Positions 26,127 to 35,811 of a stretch of 64,000 bases of DNA are shown here, in pieces (position 1 is the first letter of the stretch; the number at the start of each line of letters is the position of its first letter). A model generated the notes under the pieces. The model was not told the origin of the DNA. It worked only from the letters and a program-made list of their open reading frames with translations, and made no database searches. A program made the translations under genes and the position numbers. The stretch spans positions 3,803,915 through 3,867,914 of the forward strand of contig NZ_JXDL01000001.1 of assembly GCF_001590795.1 (NCBI RefSeq), given 5' to 3'. This DNA is from Bradyrhizobium sp. AT1. GTDB taxonomy: Bacteria > Pseudomonadota > Alphaproteobacteria > Rhizobiales > Xanthobacteraceae.

Positions 26127-27980
26127 CTACTGCGCCGTCTCGATCTTCAGCTGTTTGATCTTCCGGTACAGCGTCGCGCGGCTGAGCTTCAGCGCGCGTG
26201 CGGCTTCCGTCACGCGGCCACCATGCTTGCGCAGCGCGTCGACGATCGTGGCGCGCTCGGCTGCTTCGAGATCAGGCTCCGCCCTGCCGCCGAACGGCGG
26301 CAGATCGAGATCCGCATCCGTGATCACCCCATCCTCCGCCGTGCAGCCGGCGAGCCGCAATACATGACGGAGCTGGCGCATGTTGCCGGGATACGAATAG
26401 GCCGAGAGCCGCGCCCAGGCTTCATCCGACAAGCGGCAATTCGGCGCCTCTTCGCGCGCGATCTGGCGGATGATATCGTCGCGATCGGCGCGCTCGCGCA
26501 GGGCCGGCAGCCGCACCGCGATGCCGCGCAGGCGGAAGTAGAGATCGGCGCGGAAGGCGCCCTCCTCGGCCATGCGGCCGAGGTCGCGGTGGGTGGCGCT
26601 GATCAGGCGGATGTCGACGGCCACGGGTTTGAGCGCGCCGAGCGGCCAGACCTCGCGGTTTTCCAGGACGCGCAGCAGGCGCGTCTGCAGCGCGATCGGC
26701 ATGTCGCCGATCTCGTCGAGGAACAGCGTGCCACCGTCGGCCTGCACGATCAGGCCCTTCGAGCCGTCGCGGCGCGCGCCCGTGAAAGCGCCGGCCTCGT
26801 AGCCGAACAGCTCGGCGTCGATCAGGCTCTCGGGCATCGCCGCGCAATTCAGCGCCACATAATTGTTGCGCGCCCGGTTGCTTGCGGCGTGAATGGCACG
26901 CGCGAACACGTCCTTGCCGACGCCGGTCTCGCCCTGCAGCAGCACCGGCAGATTGTGGTCGCCGATGCGCTTCAGCCGTTTCACGCTTCCGATCAAGCCG
27001 GGATCGCCGCCGGCGAGCCGGTGCAGCGCGTCAAAACGATCGACGGGCGGATCGCGGCGCCTGGCAAGCGGCCGCGCGCGCTGCGGCGGCGCGATCTGCC
27101 CCTGTCCCAAAGGACTGCCGTCGGCGCGGCGCAGCTGGACGATGTCGCCCTCCTCGCGCGCGGCGTGGTGATCGAACTTGACGTAGCGCGACAGGTCGAT
27201 GCCGGACGCGATCAGGCCGTCGGTGAGGCCCAGCAGGGCGCGCGCGGACCGGCAGGCGCCGACGACGCGGCGATCGTCGTCATAGGCGACGAGGCCGCTG
27301 CCGCCATCGCCCGGCACGGTGGCGATCCAGGCATCGCGGAAATGGTCGCGAAAGATCGCGCCCTCGATGCGGCGCGTCGCCTGTATCGCGACCGCGAGCG
27401 CGAGCTGGTGCGCGGCGCGGCTGAGGTCATCACGACACGAGGTGATGTTGACGGCGCCGGCGATGCGGCCGACCTGATCGAACAGCGGCGTCACCGCACA
27501 GGAGAAGATGCCCCATTGCTCGCGAAAATGCTCGTCGCGATGAACCAGGATCGGCTTTTGCTCGGCAAGGCAGGTGCCGAGCCCGTTGGTGCCTTCCTGG
27601 GCCTCCGAAAAATTCGAGCCGGTATAGACCTTCCAGCGCAGGAAGATCTCGGTGTCGGCCTCGCCCGGCAAGCGGCTGAACAGCATGGTCGCGTTGGCAT
27701 CAGCGAGATTGACGCAATAGCCCGCGTCCCGCAGCACGCGCGCGAGATCCTCGAGCTCGGACGTGGCGAGCCGGATCGTCTGCTCCATCGGTTCGGCGAC
27801 ATGCCGAACCTCGGCTTCGGTGAGCGTCTGCGGCGGTCCCCGGCGGGCGGGATCGAGCTTGTGGCTGATCAGGGAGCGCCGCCAGGAATTGGCAATGCGC
27901 GAGGAGGCATCGACGTCGGCCACATGATTGGCGACGGACAAGACACGGGCGACATGGTTCGAGGCCGAAAGGCTCGCCAT
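26127..27980 (-). CDS. Sigma-54-dependent activator, AcoR-like (GAF - AAA+ - Fis)
   Basis: A 617-residue enhancer-binding protein. The N-terminal part carries a GAF-type sensory domain (around GTNGLGTCLAEQKPI and ITSCRDDLSRAAHQ, typical of AcoR). The AAA+ domain has Walker A GETGVGKD, the sigma-54-contacting GAFTGA loop at residues 397-402 and Walker B GGTLFLDEIGD. The C-terminus is a Fis-type helix-turn-helix (GRVTEAARALKLSRATLYRK). The only strong sigma-54 promoter seen nearby is at 24209, so it is the natural activator of the monooxygenase operon. ATG 27980 is used (GGTGGAG upstream); a GTG at 27995 overlaps that site. Confidence 0.92.
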   Translation of the reverse strand: MASLSASNHVARVLSVANHVADVDASSRIANSWRRSLISHKLDPARRGPPQTLTEAEVRHVAEPMEQTIRLATSELEDLARVLRDAGYCVNLADANATMLFSRLPGEADTEIFLRWKVYTGSNFSEAQEGTNGLGTCLAEQKPILVHRDEHFREQWGIFSCAVTPLFDQVGRIAGAVNITSCRDDLSRAAHQLALAVAIQATRRIEGAIFRDHFRDAWIATVPGDGGSGLVAYDDDRRVVGACRSARALLGLTDGLIASGIDLSRYVKFDHHAAREEGDIVQLRRADGSPLGQGQIAPPQRARPLARRRDPPVDRFDALHRLAGGDPGLIGSVKRLKRIGDHNLPVLLQGETGVGKDVFARAIHAASNRARNNYVALNCAAMPESLIDAELFGYEAGAFTGARRDGSKGLIVQADGGTLFLDEIGDMPIALQTRLLRVLENREVWPLGALKPVAVDIRLISATHRDLGRMAEEGAFRADLYFRLRGIAVRLPALRERADRDDIIRQIAREEAPNCRLSDEAWARLSAYSYPGNMRQLRHVLRLAGCTAEDGVITDADLDLPPFGGRAEPDLEAAERATIVDALRKHGGRVTEAARALKLSRATLYRKIKQLKIETAQ

Positions 27981-28075
27981 CGCGGACGTCTCCACCCTGT
28001 ATTATTGTGCAAAGTCTGGCACCACAGGCGGGGATGTCAATCGGGAACAGGAAAGGAGCTATTGCTGCACCGCCC

Positions 28076-31000
28076 TCACCACGTGTCGATACACGGCCGC
28101 TTTTTCCCCGCCCTGGCCGGCGGCTTCGGCACCGAACGGAGCCCTGCCATGATCCAGCGCCGCGTCTCGGCGGGGTCGATGACGTTGTCGATCTCGAACA
28201 CCGAGGCGATCGAGACGGCTTTGCCGTTCGCGTAGAGCTCGGCGACCTTGTTGCGGTAATAGGTCTCGCGCTCCTCGGGATCGGCGATCGCCTCCATCTC
28301 CTTGCGGAAGCCGAGGCGGACATAGCCCTCCAGGCCCATGCCGCCGAACTCGCCGGTCGGCCAGGCCGCCGTGAAGAACGAGGCGTGGAAGCCGCCGCCG
28401 ATCATCGACTGTGCCCCTAAGCCATAGCCCTTGCGCAGCACGATGCCGAACAGCGGCACGGTGAGGCTCGCGCCGGTCACGAACATGCGCGAGACGTGGC
28501 GCACGATCGCGGTCTTCTCGGCTTCGGGTCCGACCATGAAGCCGGGCGTGTCGCAGAGCGAGACGATGGGCAGATCGAAGGCATCGCAGAGCTGCAGGAA
28601 GCGCGCGGCCTTGTCGCCGGCATCGGCATCGATGGCACCGCCGAGATGGCGCGGGTTGTTGGCGATCAGGCCGAACGGCTTGCCTTCGATGCGGATCAGC
28701 GCGGTGATCATGCCGACGCCGTAGTCGCGGCGCAACTCCAGCACGCTGTCCTTGTCGGCGACGAGGTCGATCACGCTGCGGATGTCGTAGACTCGCAGGC
28801 GGTTCTCGGGGATGGCGCGGCGCAGCAGGCGCTGGTCGGCGGCCTCCCACTCCGTCACCGCGCCCTGGAAATAGGACAGGTATTTTTGCGCGACGGACGT
28901 CGCCTCTTCCTCGTCCTCGACCAGGATGTCGATGACGCCGTTCGGCGACTGGAACGAGACCGGGCCGACCTCGGCCGGATGATAGACGCCGAGCCCGCCG
29001 CCTTCGATCATGGCGGGACCGCCCATGCCGATCGAGGCGTTCCTGGTCGCAATGATGACGTCGCAGCAGCCGAGCATCGCGGCGTTGCCGGCGAAACAAT
29101 AGCCGGAGACCACGCCGACGACAGGCACGAGGCCGGAGAGCCTTGCGAATTGCACGAAGGACGGGCCGTCGAGCCCGGTCATGCCGAGCCGGTCGGTGTC
29201 GCCGGGCCGGCCGCCGCCGCCCTCGGCGTAAAACACCAGCGGCACGCGCCAGTCTTCCGCCAGCGTCAGCATGCGGTCGATCTTCTTGTGGTTCATGTGG
29301 CCCTGCGTGCCCGCGAGCACGGTGTAGTCATAGGCCACGACGATGCAGCGCGCGCCTTCGGGCCCGAACTTCTCGCCATTGACCGTGGCGACGCCCATGA
29401 CGAGGCCGTCGGCCGGCGTGTTCTTGATGAGATCGTCGAGCTTGCGCCGGCGCCGCTGTGCCGCGATCGCCAGGCTGCCGTACTCCATGAACGAGCCTTC
29501 GTCGACGAGCTGCGCGACGTTTTCGCGCGCGGTGCGCTGGTTGGTGTTGCGGCGGCGCTCGACCGATGACGGACGGTTCGCATCCAGCGTGTTGGCCTGG
29601 CGCGCGATCAGCTCGGCAAGGTCGGCGCGGATGTGGTCGAGATCGATGTCGGCTTCCGCGGCCGTTTGGTCGGCCGCGACGTCGAGCGGTTCCAGATACA
29701 GGATCGGCTCGCCGTGCAGGAGCGTGACGCCGTCGCCGGCCACGAGCTTCATGACCCGCCCGCCCTGCTCGGCCATCACGAGATGCTCCATCTTCATGGA
29801 CTCGATCACGGCGAGCTGCTGGCCGGGGCGCACGATCTCGCCTTCCTTCACCTGGATGGTGACGATAGTTCCCTGCAAGGGTGCCGCGACCATGACCGTG
29901 CCTTCGGGCACGATCTGCGCGACGTGGGACTCAGCGGCGTGCGCGCCGCTTCGCTCGGCCGCCGCAAAGTAGAGCGGCTTGGCCGCGCCATCGGCGGCCT
30001 CGACGAGCTTTGCGATGTTGCGATCGATGAAATCGGTCGCGATCCGATTGGTCCTGAAATCGGGATGCGCCAGCACCGCCTGGAGGAAGGCGATGTTGGT
30101 GACGACGCCGTCGATCCGGAATTCGCGCAAGGCGCGCGAGGCCTTGGCGACCACGTCGTGCCAGGCTTCGCCCGGCGTATGCACGATGACCTTCGCCAGC
30201 AGCGAGTCGAAGGCCGCGCTGGTCTTGTAGCCGGCGTAACCAAAACTATCGACGCGCACGCCGGGCCCCGACGGCGGCTCGAACACGGCGAGCGCGCCAC
30301 CGGTCGGATGCGTCGCGCCCGTCTCGTCCAACGTCTCCATGTTGACGCGAAGCTGCATGGCATGGCCGCGCGGCTTCGGGATCGACCCTTGCGCGAGGCC
30401 GAGCGAAGCCAGCGTCGCGCCCGCGGCGACCGCGAGTTGGGCGCGCACGAGATCGAGCCCGAGCACCTCTTCCGTCACGGTGTGCTCGACCTGCAGCCGC
30501 GGATTCGCCTCGATGAAGGCAAAGCTGTCCTCGGCGGTGCCGTCGACCAGGAATTCGAACGTGCCGAGATTGTCGTAAGAGGCTGCCGTCGCAAGCTGCT
30601 TCGCCGCATCGATGATGCGACCGCGCAGGGGATCGCTCAGCGAGGGACTTGGCGCGACCTCGATCAGCTTCTGGTGGCGACGCTGGATGGTGCATTCGCG
30701 CTCCCAGAGATGGGAGATCGCGCCGTGCTTGTCGCCGATGATCTGCACCTCGATATGGCGCGCCTGCCGGATCAGCCGCTCGGCATAGACGCCGTCGAAG
30801 CCGAACGCGGCCTTGGCCTCGGATTGGCAGCGCGCATAGGCCTCCGCGAGCTCGGATGCGCTCTCCACCACGCGCATGCCGCGCCCGCCGCCGCCGGCCA
30901 TTGCCTTGATCACGATCGCCGCATGGCTGCCGAGCGAGGTGAAGAACGCGGTGATCTCTTCGAGGGTGGACGGCCCGCTGGTGCCGGCGATGATGGGGAC

Positions 31001-31381
31001 GCCGCAACGCTTTGCCAATTGCCGTGCCGCGACCTTGTCGCCGAACAATTCGAGCGCGGCCGGCTTTGGGCCGACGAAGGTCAGGCCGCCATCGGCGCAA
31101 GCCCTGGCGAATGCCGCGTTCTCGCTGAGAAAGCCATAGCCCGGATGCACGGCGTCGCAGCCGGCCGCCTTCGCCGCTTTCACCACCGCCTCGATGTCGA
31201 GATAGGCCCGGGCGCCGCGGCCGGGGATTTCGACGGCATCATCGGCCACGCGCACGTGCAGCGACAGCGCATCGTCGGCGGGATGGATCGCGACCGTCGC
31301 GATGCCGGCATCGGCCGCAGCGCGCGCGATACGGATGGCGATCTCGCCGCGATTGGCGATCAGGAGCTTTTTGAACGACAT
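28076..31381 (-). CDS. Single-chain biotin-dependent acyl-CoA carboxylase (BC-BCCP-CT fusion)
   Basis: An 1101-residue fusion of all three carboxylase parts. Residues 1-450 are biotin carboxylase (KKLLIANRGEIAIRIARAA; ATP-grasp loop MAGGGGRGM; FEFLVDG ... IEANPRLQVEHTVTE). Residues 490-570 are the biotinyl domain with ESMKMEH, the biotin Lys being residue 530. Residues 590-1101 are carboxyltransferase with both crotonase-like halves (VVGVVSGYCFAGNAAMLG; LCDTPGFMVGP; SMIGGGFHASFF). Most bacterial carboxylases split these parts over two or more chains; single-chain long-chain acyl-CoA carboxylases are a known exception. The substrate is unknown. The sigma-54 activator gene lies 95 bases downstream on the same strand. 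Confidence 0.93.
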   Translation of the reverse strand: MSFKKLLIANRGEIAIRIARAAADAGIATVAIHPADDALSLHVRVADDAVEIPGRGARAYLDIEAVVKAAKAAGCDAVHPGYGFLSENAAFARACADGGLTFVGPKPAALELFGDKVAARQLAKRCGVPIIAGTSGPSTLEEITAFFTSLGSHAAIVIKAMAGGGGRGMRVVESASELAEAYARCQSEAKAAFGFDGVYAERLIRQARHIEVQIIGDKHGAISHLWERECTIQRRHQKLIEVAPSPSLSDPLRGRIIDAAKQLATAASYDNLGTFEFLVDGTAEDSFAFIEANPRLQVEHTVTEEVLGLDLVRAQLAVAAGATLASLGLAQGSIPKPRGHAMQLRVNMETLDETGATHPTGGALAVFEPPSGPGVRVDSFGYAGYKTSAAFDSLLAKVIVHTPGEAWHDVVAKASRALREFRIDGVVTNIAFLQAVLAHPDFRTNRIATDFIDRNIAKLVEAADGAAKPLYFAAAERSGAHAAESHVAQIVPEGTVMVAAPLQGTIVTIQVKEGEIVRPGQQLAVIESMKMEHLVMAEQGGRVMKLVAGDGVTLLHGEPILYLEPLDVAADQTAAEADIDLDHIRADLAELIARQANTLDANRPSSVERRRNTNQRTARENVAQLVDEGSFMEYGSLAIAAQRRRRKLDDLIKNTPADGLVMGVATVNGEKFGPEGARCIVVAYDYTVLAGTQGHMNHKKIDRMLTLAEDWRVPLVFYAEGGGGRPGDTDRLGMTGLDGPSFVQFARLSGLVPVVGVVSGYCFAGNAAMLGCCDVIIATRNASIGMGGPAMIEGGGLGVYHPAEVGPVSFQSPNGVIDILVEDEEEATSVAQKYLSYFQGAVTEWEAADQRLLRRAIPENRLRVYDIRSVIDLVADKDSVLELRRDYGVGMITALIRIEGKPFGLIANNPRHLGGAIDADAGDKAARFLQLCDAFDLPIVSLCDTPGFMVGPEAEKTAIVRHVSRMFVTGASLTVPLFGIVLRKGYGLGAQSMIGGGFHASFFTAAWPTGEFGGMGLEGYVRLGFRKEMEAIADPEERETYYRNKVAELYANGKAVSIASVFEIDNVIDPAETRRWIMAGLRSVPKPPARAGKKRPCIDTW

Positions 31382-31575
31382 GCGGCGGTCTCCATGCCCA
31401 CGCGGCAAGGCGCGGGTCGGCAGGTTCGATGATCCTGCTTCTTCACTTTAGCCGCAGCCGTCAAGGGCGAGAACACCGGCCGCGATGACCGCTCCCGCCG
31501 GCCGGAATTTCGACGCGCTGCACGCGCGGCGGCGCGGCGAATTATCCGCGCCGCGGCAGACCGCGTCGGCGACGA

Positions 31576-33258
31576 TCAGGCCGCCCGCACGCCCGCGACG
31601 AAGGTGCTGACCTCGTTTTCGAGCGCTTGCAGCTTCTGCGTCAAGCGGCCGCTCGATTGCAGCACGAGGCCGGCGGCCTGGCCGGTCGCCGCGGTGGCGT
31701 CGGTGACGCCGGAGATGTTTTGCGAGACCTGGTCGGTGCCGGAGGCTGCCTCCTGCACGCTGCGGGCGATCGCCTGCGTGGCTGCGCCCTGCTCCTCGAC
31801 GGCGGCGGCGATCGAGGAGGAGATTTCGTTGACCTCCATGATGGTGGCGCGGATGCTCTCGATGTTGCCGACGACCTGATTGGTCTCGGCCTGGATCGCG
31901 GTGATCTGCGCGCCGATCTCGTCGGTGGCCTTCGCGGTCTGGCTCGCCAGCGATTTCACTTCGCTCGCGACCACCGCAAAGCCCTTGCCGGCTTCACCGG
32001 CGCGCGCCGCCTCGATGGTGGCGTTGAGCGCGAGCAGATTGGTCTGCGAGGCGATCTGGTTGATGAGGTCGATGACCTCGCCGATCTTGTGCGCGGCCGC
32101 GGCCAGCCCCTGCACGGTGTCGTTGGTGCGCTGTCCGTCGGCGGCGGCCTTGTCGGCCACGGTCGCGGCCTGCGCGACGCGCTGGCTGATCTCCGATATC
32201 GAGGACGACAATTCGCCGGCGGCGGAGGCCACCGTCTGCACGTTGTCCGAGGCCTGCTGGCAGGCGGATGCGACGATGCTCGCGCGGTCGCTCGCCTTGT
32301 TCGCGGTCTCCGACATGCCTTGCGCGGCCTGCTGCATCGCGCGCGCCTCGTTGAAGACGTCGCGGACGACGGCCTGGACGCTCGCCTCGAACTTGCCGGC
32401 GAGATCGGCCATCGCCTTGCGCTTCTCGCCGTCGGCCCGCTGCTTCAGCTCCTGCTGCTCGTCATGCATCCGGCTGACCGCCGATGCGTTGTCCTTGAAC
32501 ACGGCCAGCGCCTTGGCGAGCCCGCCGACCTCGTTGTTGTGGTCGGTATAGGGCACCTCGAACGCGCTGTCGCCGGCGGCAAGCCGCTCGGTCAGCGCGG
32601 TGATCCTTGCGAGTGGCCGGGTCACGCTGCGGCCGATCAGGAACGAGGCGCCCAGCACCAGGACCAGCACGGCCAGACAGACATAGCCGAACGTCGTCGC
32701 GGCCTGGCGGAAGACAGCGTCGACGTCGTCGAGATAGATGCCGGTGCCGATGATCCAGCCCCAGGGCGCAAAGCCCTTCACATAGGAGATTTTCCCGACC
32801 GGCTGGTCGAAGCCGGGCTTCGGCCAGAGGTAGCCGTAGAAGCCCGCGCCCTGCTTCTTGACGACGTCGACGAAGCCCATGAACAGCGCATTGCCGGCAG
32901 GATCCTTCATGCCGGAGAGATCCTTGCCGTCGAGCTCGGGCTTGATCGGATGCATGACCATCTTGGGGGTCATGTCGTTGATCCAGAAATACTCGACCTT
33001 GTCGTAACGCAAGCTCTTGATTTCGGCCATGGCAGCCGCCTGTGCCTGCTCGCGCGGGAGTTTTCCTTCGCTCTCCAGCTTCTGATAGTGCGCGAGGATG
33101 CCGTAACCGACATCGACCATGTGCTGCGTCTTGGCCTGGCGATCGGCGACCATCTGCGCGCGCAGCGTCGACAGCGCGATCGGGGCCAGCGCGATCATGC
33201 CGAGCAGGCTGATGCCGACAATGAGAACCAGCTTGAAACTGATGCGGGAGAAAAACAT
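31576..33258 (-). CDS. Methyl-accepting chemotaxis protein with periplasmic Cache domain
   Basis: A 560-residue chemoreceptor. TM1 ([20 protein letters not shown]) is followed by a periplasmic single-Cache domain (about 45-185; [15 protein letters not shown] and [17 protein letters not shown] are family-typical), then TM2 ([20 protein letters not shown]), a HAMP domain, and the cytoplasmic signalling hairpin with the conserved tip [20 protein letters not shown]. Cache_2 domains often sense small carboxylates. ATG 33258 is preferred to a TTG at 33270. The C-terminus lacks a CheR-tethering pentapeptide of the NWETF type. It stands alone. Confidence 0.93.
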   Translation of the reverse strand: MFFSRISFKLVLIVGISLLGMIALAPIALSTLRAQMVADRQAKTQHMVDVGYGILAHYQKLESEGKLPREQAQAAAMAEIKSLRYDKVEYFWINDMTPKMVMHPIKPELDGKDLSGMKDPAGNALFMGFVDVVKKQGAGFYGYLWPKPGFDQPVGKISYVKGFAPWGWIIGTGIYLDDVDAVFRQAATTFGYVCLAVLVLVLGASFLIGRSVTRPLARITALTERLAAGDSAFEVPYTDHNNEVGGLAKALAVFKDNASAVSRMHDEQQELKQRADGEKRKAMADLAGKFEASVQAVVRDVFNEARAMQQAAQGMSETANKASDRASIVASACQQASDNVQTVASAAGELSSSISEISQRVAQAATVADKAAADGQRTNDTVQGLAAAAHKIGEVIDLINQIASQTNLLALNATIEAARAGEAGKGFAVVASEVKSLASQTAKATDEIGAQITAIQAETNQVVGNIESIRATIMEVNEISSSIAAAVEEQGAATQAIARSVQEAASGTDQVSQNISGVTDATAATGQAAGLVLQSSGRLTQKLQALENEVSTFVAGVRAA

Positions 33259-33543
33259 CGGGGCTCGCAAAATTGGCGGTACAGATATGCCAATTTATCC
33301 CGATCCCCTTAGCAAAGCTTTAAGCATTCGGGTTCCGCAAAGGGCCCACACGGAGGCCTGCGGCCGCCCACCGCTTTCGCATTCCGCCGACACGGTCCCG
33401 CATCCCAATGTAAACCTCTTCAAATCTAGAACACCTCGATATCGCCCTTCCGCGCGTTGACTTGCAGAGGGCTCTGGCCGAACGATCGATGCAGACAATC
33501 AGCGCCAGCTGTGGCGTGAGCGCAGCCAAGGGCGAGAGGCTTC

Positions 33544-34044
33544 ATGCATTCATCGACATCATCAGCGTCGCTCGACCTTCCCGCACTCTGCGCGGCGGAA
33601 CGGCTCTTCATCTGGGGATTTCGCGCCAAGGCGCGCAGCGGCGGCGCCGTTCCGAACGCCGCCGACATCCAGGAGGTGTACGACCATTTCCGCGTCGGCG
33701 ATGCCGTGCTCTCGCTGGAATCGATCGTCGAGATCTTCGCCTGCACGGCCCATACGGCCATCGAGGTGCACTGCCCGACCTGTCCGCGCATGTCCGAGAG
33801 CGAGCACGGAATTCTGCACGCCATTGCCGCGGCCCAACAGGATCGCATCGACGTCGTGCGCGAGCAATTCGAGAGCTGGCTTCCGCCGGTCGGCGCCGAT
33901 TGGGCGCTCGCGCCCGTGCGGGGCCTGGCGACGATCTTCCGCATGGCGGGTCTCATCCTGCCTGACCGGCGGGTGCGGTCCATCGACCATGGCCGGACCA
34001 TGGCGATGAAAAGCTGGCTGGTCGGAAGCCCGACATTGCATTGA
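33544..34044 (+). CDS. Hypothetical Cys-containing protein, 166 residues
   Basis: Not recognised. Mostly helical, with a cluster CTAHTAIEVHCPTCPRMSES (Cys at about residues 75, 86 and 89, with two His nearby) that could bind a metal or Fe-S cluster, followed by a long amphipathic helix with AAAQQDRIDVVREQFESW. No signal peptide. GAGAGGCTTC gives a good ribosome site for ATG 33544. The next gene starts 12 bases after its stop and also has a Cys cluster, so the two are likely co-expressed and perhaps form a complex. Confidence 0.75.
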   Translation: MHSSTSSASLDLPALCAAERLFIWGFRAKARSGGAVPNAADIQEVYDHFRVGDAVLSLESIVEIFACTAHTAIEVHCPTCPRMSESEHGILHAIAAAQQDRIDVVREQFESWLPPVGADWALAPVRGLATIFRMAGLILPDRRVRSIDHGRTMAMKSWLVGSPTLH

Positions 34045-34055
34045 CGAGGTCGTTC

Positions 34056-34529
34056 ATGAACCCGGATGTCTGCGGTTCTGCGGCGACGCCGGACGCCGGC
34101 CAGATGCGGCTCTGTCCGCTGCAGGCCGCGCTTGCGGCGCGCCCCTTGGTCGACAGCTACGATGATTTCTGCCGCGTCGCGCTGTCGCTGTTCCGGTTCA
34201 TCGGCGCAGCCTATACGACCGGCGCGTCCGATTGCTGGGAAGCGGCCTATCGCTTTGCCGACGAGGCGCCGGGCATCTCCGACAGTCCGCTGCTGGTGGC
34301 CCGCGCCGCCGCCCTCGTCAGGATCCTGCGCAGCGGCCGGCCCTGCGAGCTGTGCTTCATGCCGCCGTCGTGCCGGCGCTTGTCGAAGGACGAGGCCGAA
34401 TTGATGCGATTGCTCGCGGTGGCGCGCCGCACGCAGCCGGGCGAGATCGAATCCATCGTCGGCCAGTTCGTCAGCTCCGGCAAGGAAGCTGCGGCAACGC
34501 GGGCGGTCAACGCGCTGGCCTCGTGCTGA
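34056..34529 (+). CDS. Hypothetical Cys-containing protein, 157 residues
   Basis: Not recognised. Seven Cys residues, with RPCELCFMPPSC (CxxC plus one Cys) near residue 98 suggesting a metal site. The rest is helical (YDDFCRVALSLFRFIGAAY; EAELMRLLAVARRTQPGE). The ATG at 34056 is chosen for the GAGG 8 bases upstream; an upstream TTG would overlap the preceding stop. It ends 3 bases before the convergent TetR gene's stop. It pairs with the preceding gene in an apparent two-gene operon. Confidence 0.72.
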   Translation: MNPDVCGSAATPDAGQMRLCPLQAALAARPLVDSYDDFCRVALSLFRFIGAAYTTGASDCWEAAYRFADEAPGISDSPLLVARAAALVRILRSGRPCELCFMPPSCRRLSKDEAELMRLLAVARRTQPGEIESIVGQFVSSGKEAAATRAVNALASC

Positions 34530-34532
34530 CAC

Positions 34533-35132
34533 CTAGCCGCCTTTCTTGCCGAGCACGAGATCGATGGTATGCGCGGCGATCTTGCGCAATTGCGGCTCGT
34601 CGCCGAAGGCACGTTCGAGCACGGCAAGGCCGCGCGTCACGGTGACGATGTGCAGCGCCGCGGCCGCGGCATTGCCGTCGAACTCGCCGCGCGCCGCGCC
34701 TGCCGACAACGTGTCCTGAACAAGCGCGGTGATGCGCGCGATGAGGTTTGCAAAGGCCTGCCGCGCGTCGTCATCGAGCCCCTCGCCTTCGGCGGCGCCG
34801 AGCTCCATCAGCCCACGCGTCGTCGGACAGCCGCGCGGCGGCGTGCCGGAGCGGAAATTGGTGATGGTGAGGTCGAAGAACGCAGTGATGCGCTTGCGCA
34901 AGCTGCCCGCGCCGAGCGCCTTTTGCAGCGCGGCGAGATAATCCTCCGCATAGCGTTCATAGGCCTGCAGGAACAGCGCCTCCTTGCTGCCGAAGGCATT
35001 GTAGAGACTGCCGCGCTGCACGCCGGCATCGCGCGCGATGTCGGACAGCGAGGTGCCGCGCACGCCGTTGCGCCAGAACTGGTCGAACGCGATGCGCAGC
35101 ACCTCGTCGTGATCGAACTCGCGCGGTCTCAA
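34533..35132 (-). CDS. TetR/AcrR family transcriptional repressor
   Basis: A 199-residue TetR-family repressor. The N-terminal helix-turn-helix is plain (RGTSLSDIARDAGVQRGSLY NAFGSKEALF, broken here at the turn), and the C-terminal part resembles the YcdC/TetR_C type with FRSGTPPRGCPTTRGLMELG and a Cys that could sense electrophiles. It is divergent from a tautomerase gene; a TTTGAC-N5-GTCAAA palindrome lies 19 bases upstream of its start, which suggests autorepression and control of the tautomerase. Confidence 0.92.
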   Translation of the reverse strand: MRPREFDHDEVLRIAFDQFWRNGVRGTSLSDIARDAGVQRGSLYNAFGSKEALFLQAYERYAEDYLAALQKALGAGSLRKRITAFFDLTITNFRSGTPPRGCPTTRGLMELGAAEGEGLDDDARQAFANLIARITALVQDTLSAGAARGEFDGNAAAAALHIVTVTRGLAVLERAFGDEPQLRKIAAHTIDLVLGKKGG

Positions 35133-35150
35133 ACTTTGCTCCCCGATGTA

Positions 35151-35197
35151 TTTGACGCTGTGTCAAAAACATGCATTATCGACATCGTGTCAAAAAC
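35151..35197. promoter_or_regulatory. Candidate TetR operator: TTTGAC-N5-GTCAAA plus direct repeat
   Basis: TTTGAC (35151-35156), GCTGT, GTCAAA (35162-35167) is a perfect 6+6 palindrome. The sequence GTGTCAAAAAC occurs at 35160-35170 and again at 35187-35197, 27 bases apart. Lying between the divergent tetR and tautomerase genes, these are plausible sites for the local repressor. Confidence 0.55.
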
Positions 35198-35289
35198 CAG
35201 ACGGGATTGATAGTCCGTTCCGTCGATCGGACGAACCGGCGAGGCGACCAGCGCCGCCGGATCGAGCCCGCATGCAAAGGGACCTGCTC

Positions 35290-35667
35290 ATGCCTCTGCT
35301 TCACATCGCAATGCGCGCCGGCAAGTCCGAAGCCTACCGGCAGGCTATACTCGACGGCCTCTATCACGCCATGCGTGATGCGCTCGACGTGCCCGAGGAC
35401 GACGCGTTCATGTCCATCACCGAACACGAGCCTGCGAACTTCCGCTGCGGCACCGGTTACGGCGTCGCGCGCAGCGACGACGCATTGATGATCCAGATCA
35501 CCGTGTTCGCCTCGCGCACGCCCGAGCAGAAGAAGGCGCTGTATCGCCAGATCGCCGATCGTCTCGGGGCAAATCCGGGCATCCGGCCGGAAGACGTGTT
35601 CGTGAACGTGCTCGATGCGCCCAAGGAGAACTGGTCGGTCGGACACGGCATCGCGCAGTTTGCGTGA
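35290..35667 (+). CDS. Tautomerase family protein
   Basis: A 125-residue 4-oxalocrotonate tautomerase superfamily protein. The start at ATG 35290 gives Met-Pro-Leu-Leu; removal of Met would expose the catalytic Pro. The length (two beta-alpha-beta units, with a second half VFASRTPEQKKALYRQIADR) matches the 'tautomerase_3-like' fused form rather than the 62-residue monomer. The C-terminal ENWSVGHGIAQ is a common end of this subgroup. It is probably repressed by the divergent TetR protein. The substrate is unknown. Confidence 0.88.
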   Translation: MPLLHIAMRAGKSEAYRQAILDGLYHAMRDALDVPEDDAFMSITEHEPANFRCGTGYGVARSDDALMIQITVFASRTPEQKKALYRQIADRLGANPGIRPEDVFVNVLDAPKENWSVGHGIAQFA

Positions 35668-35811
35668 GGCGCGAAGACGTGGAAGCGATGGCGCTCTGTT
35701 GAGGCCGACGGAGGGCTGAAGCCCGGCATTACCGGCATCTCCTCTATATCGGGACGGAAAGTCCTCGTTCAACCCCTCGTACGGGTCCGTCGCCCATGCT
35801 ATTCTCGGTAT

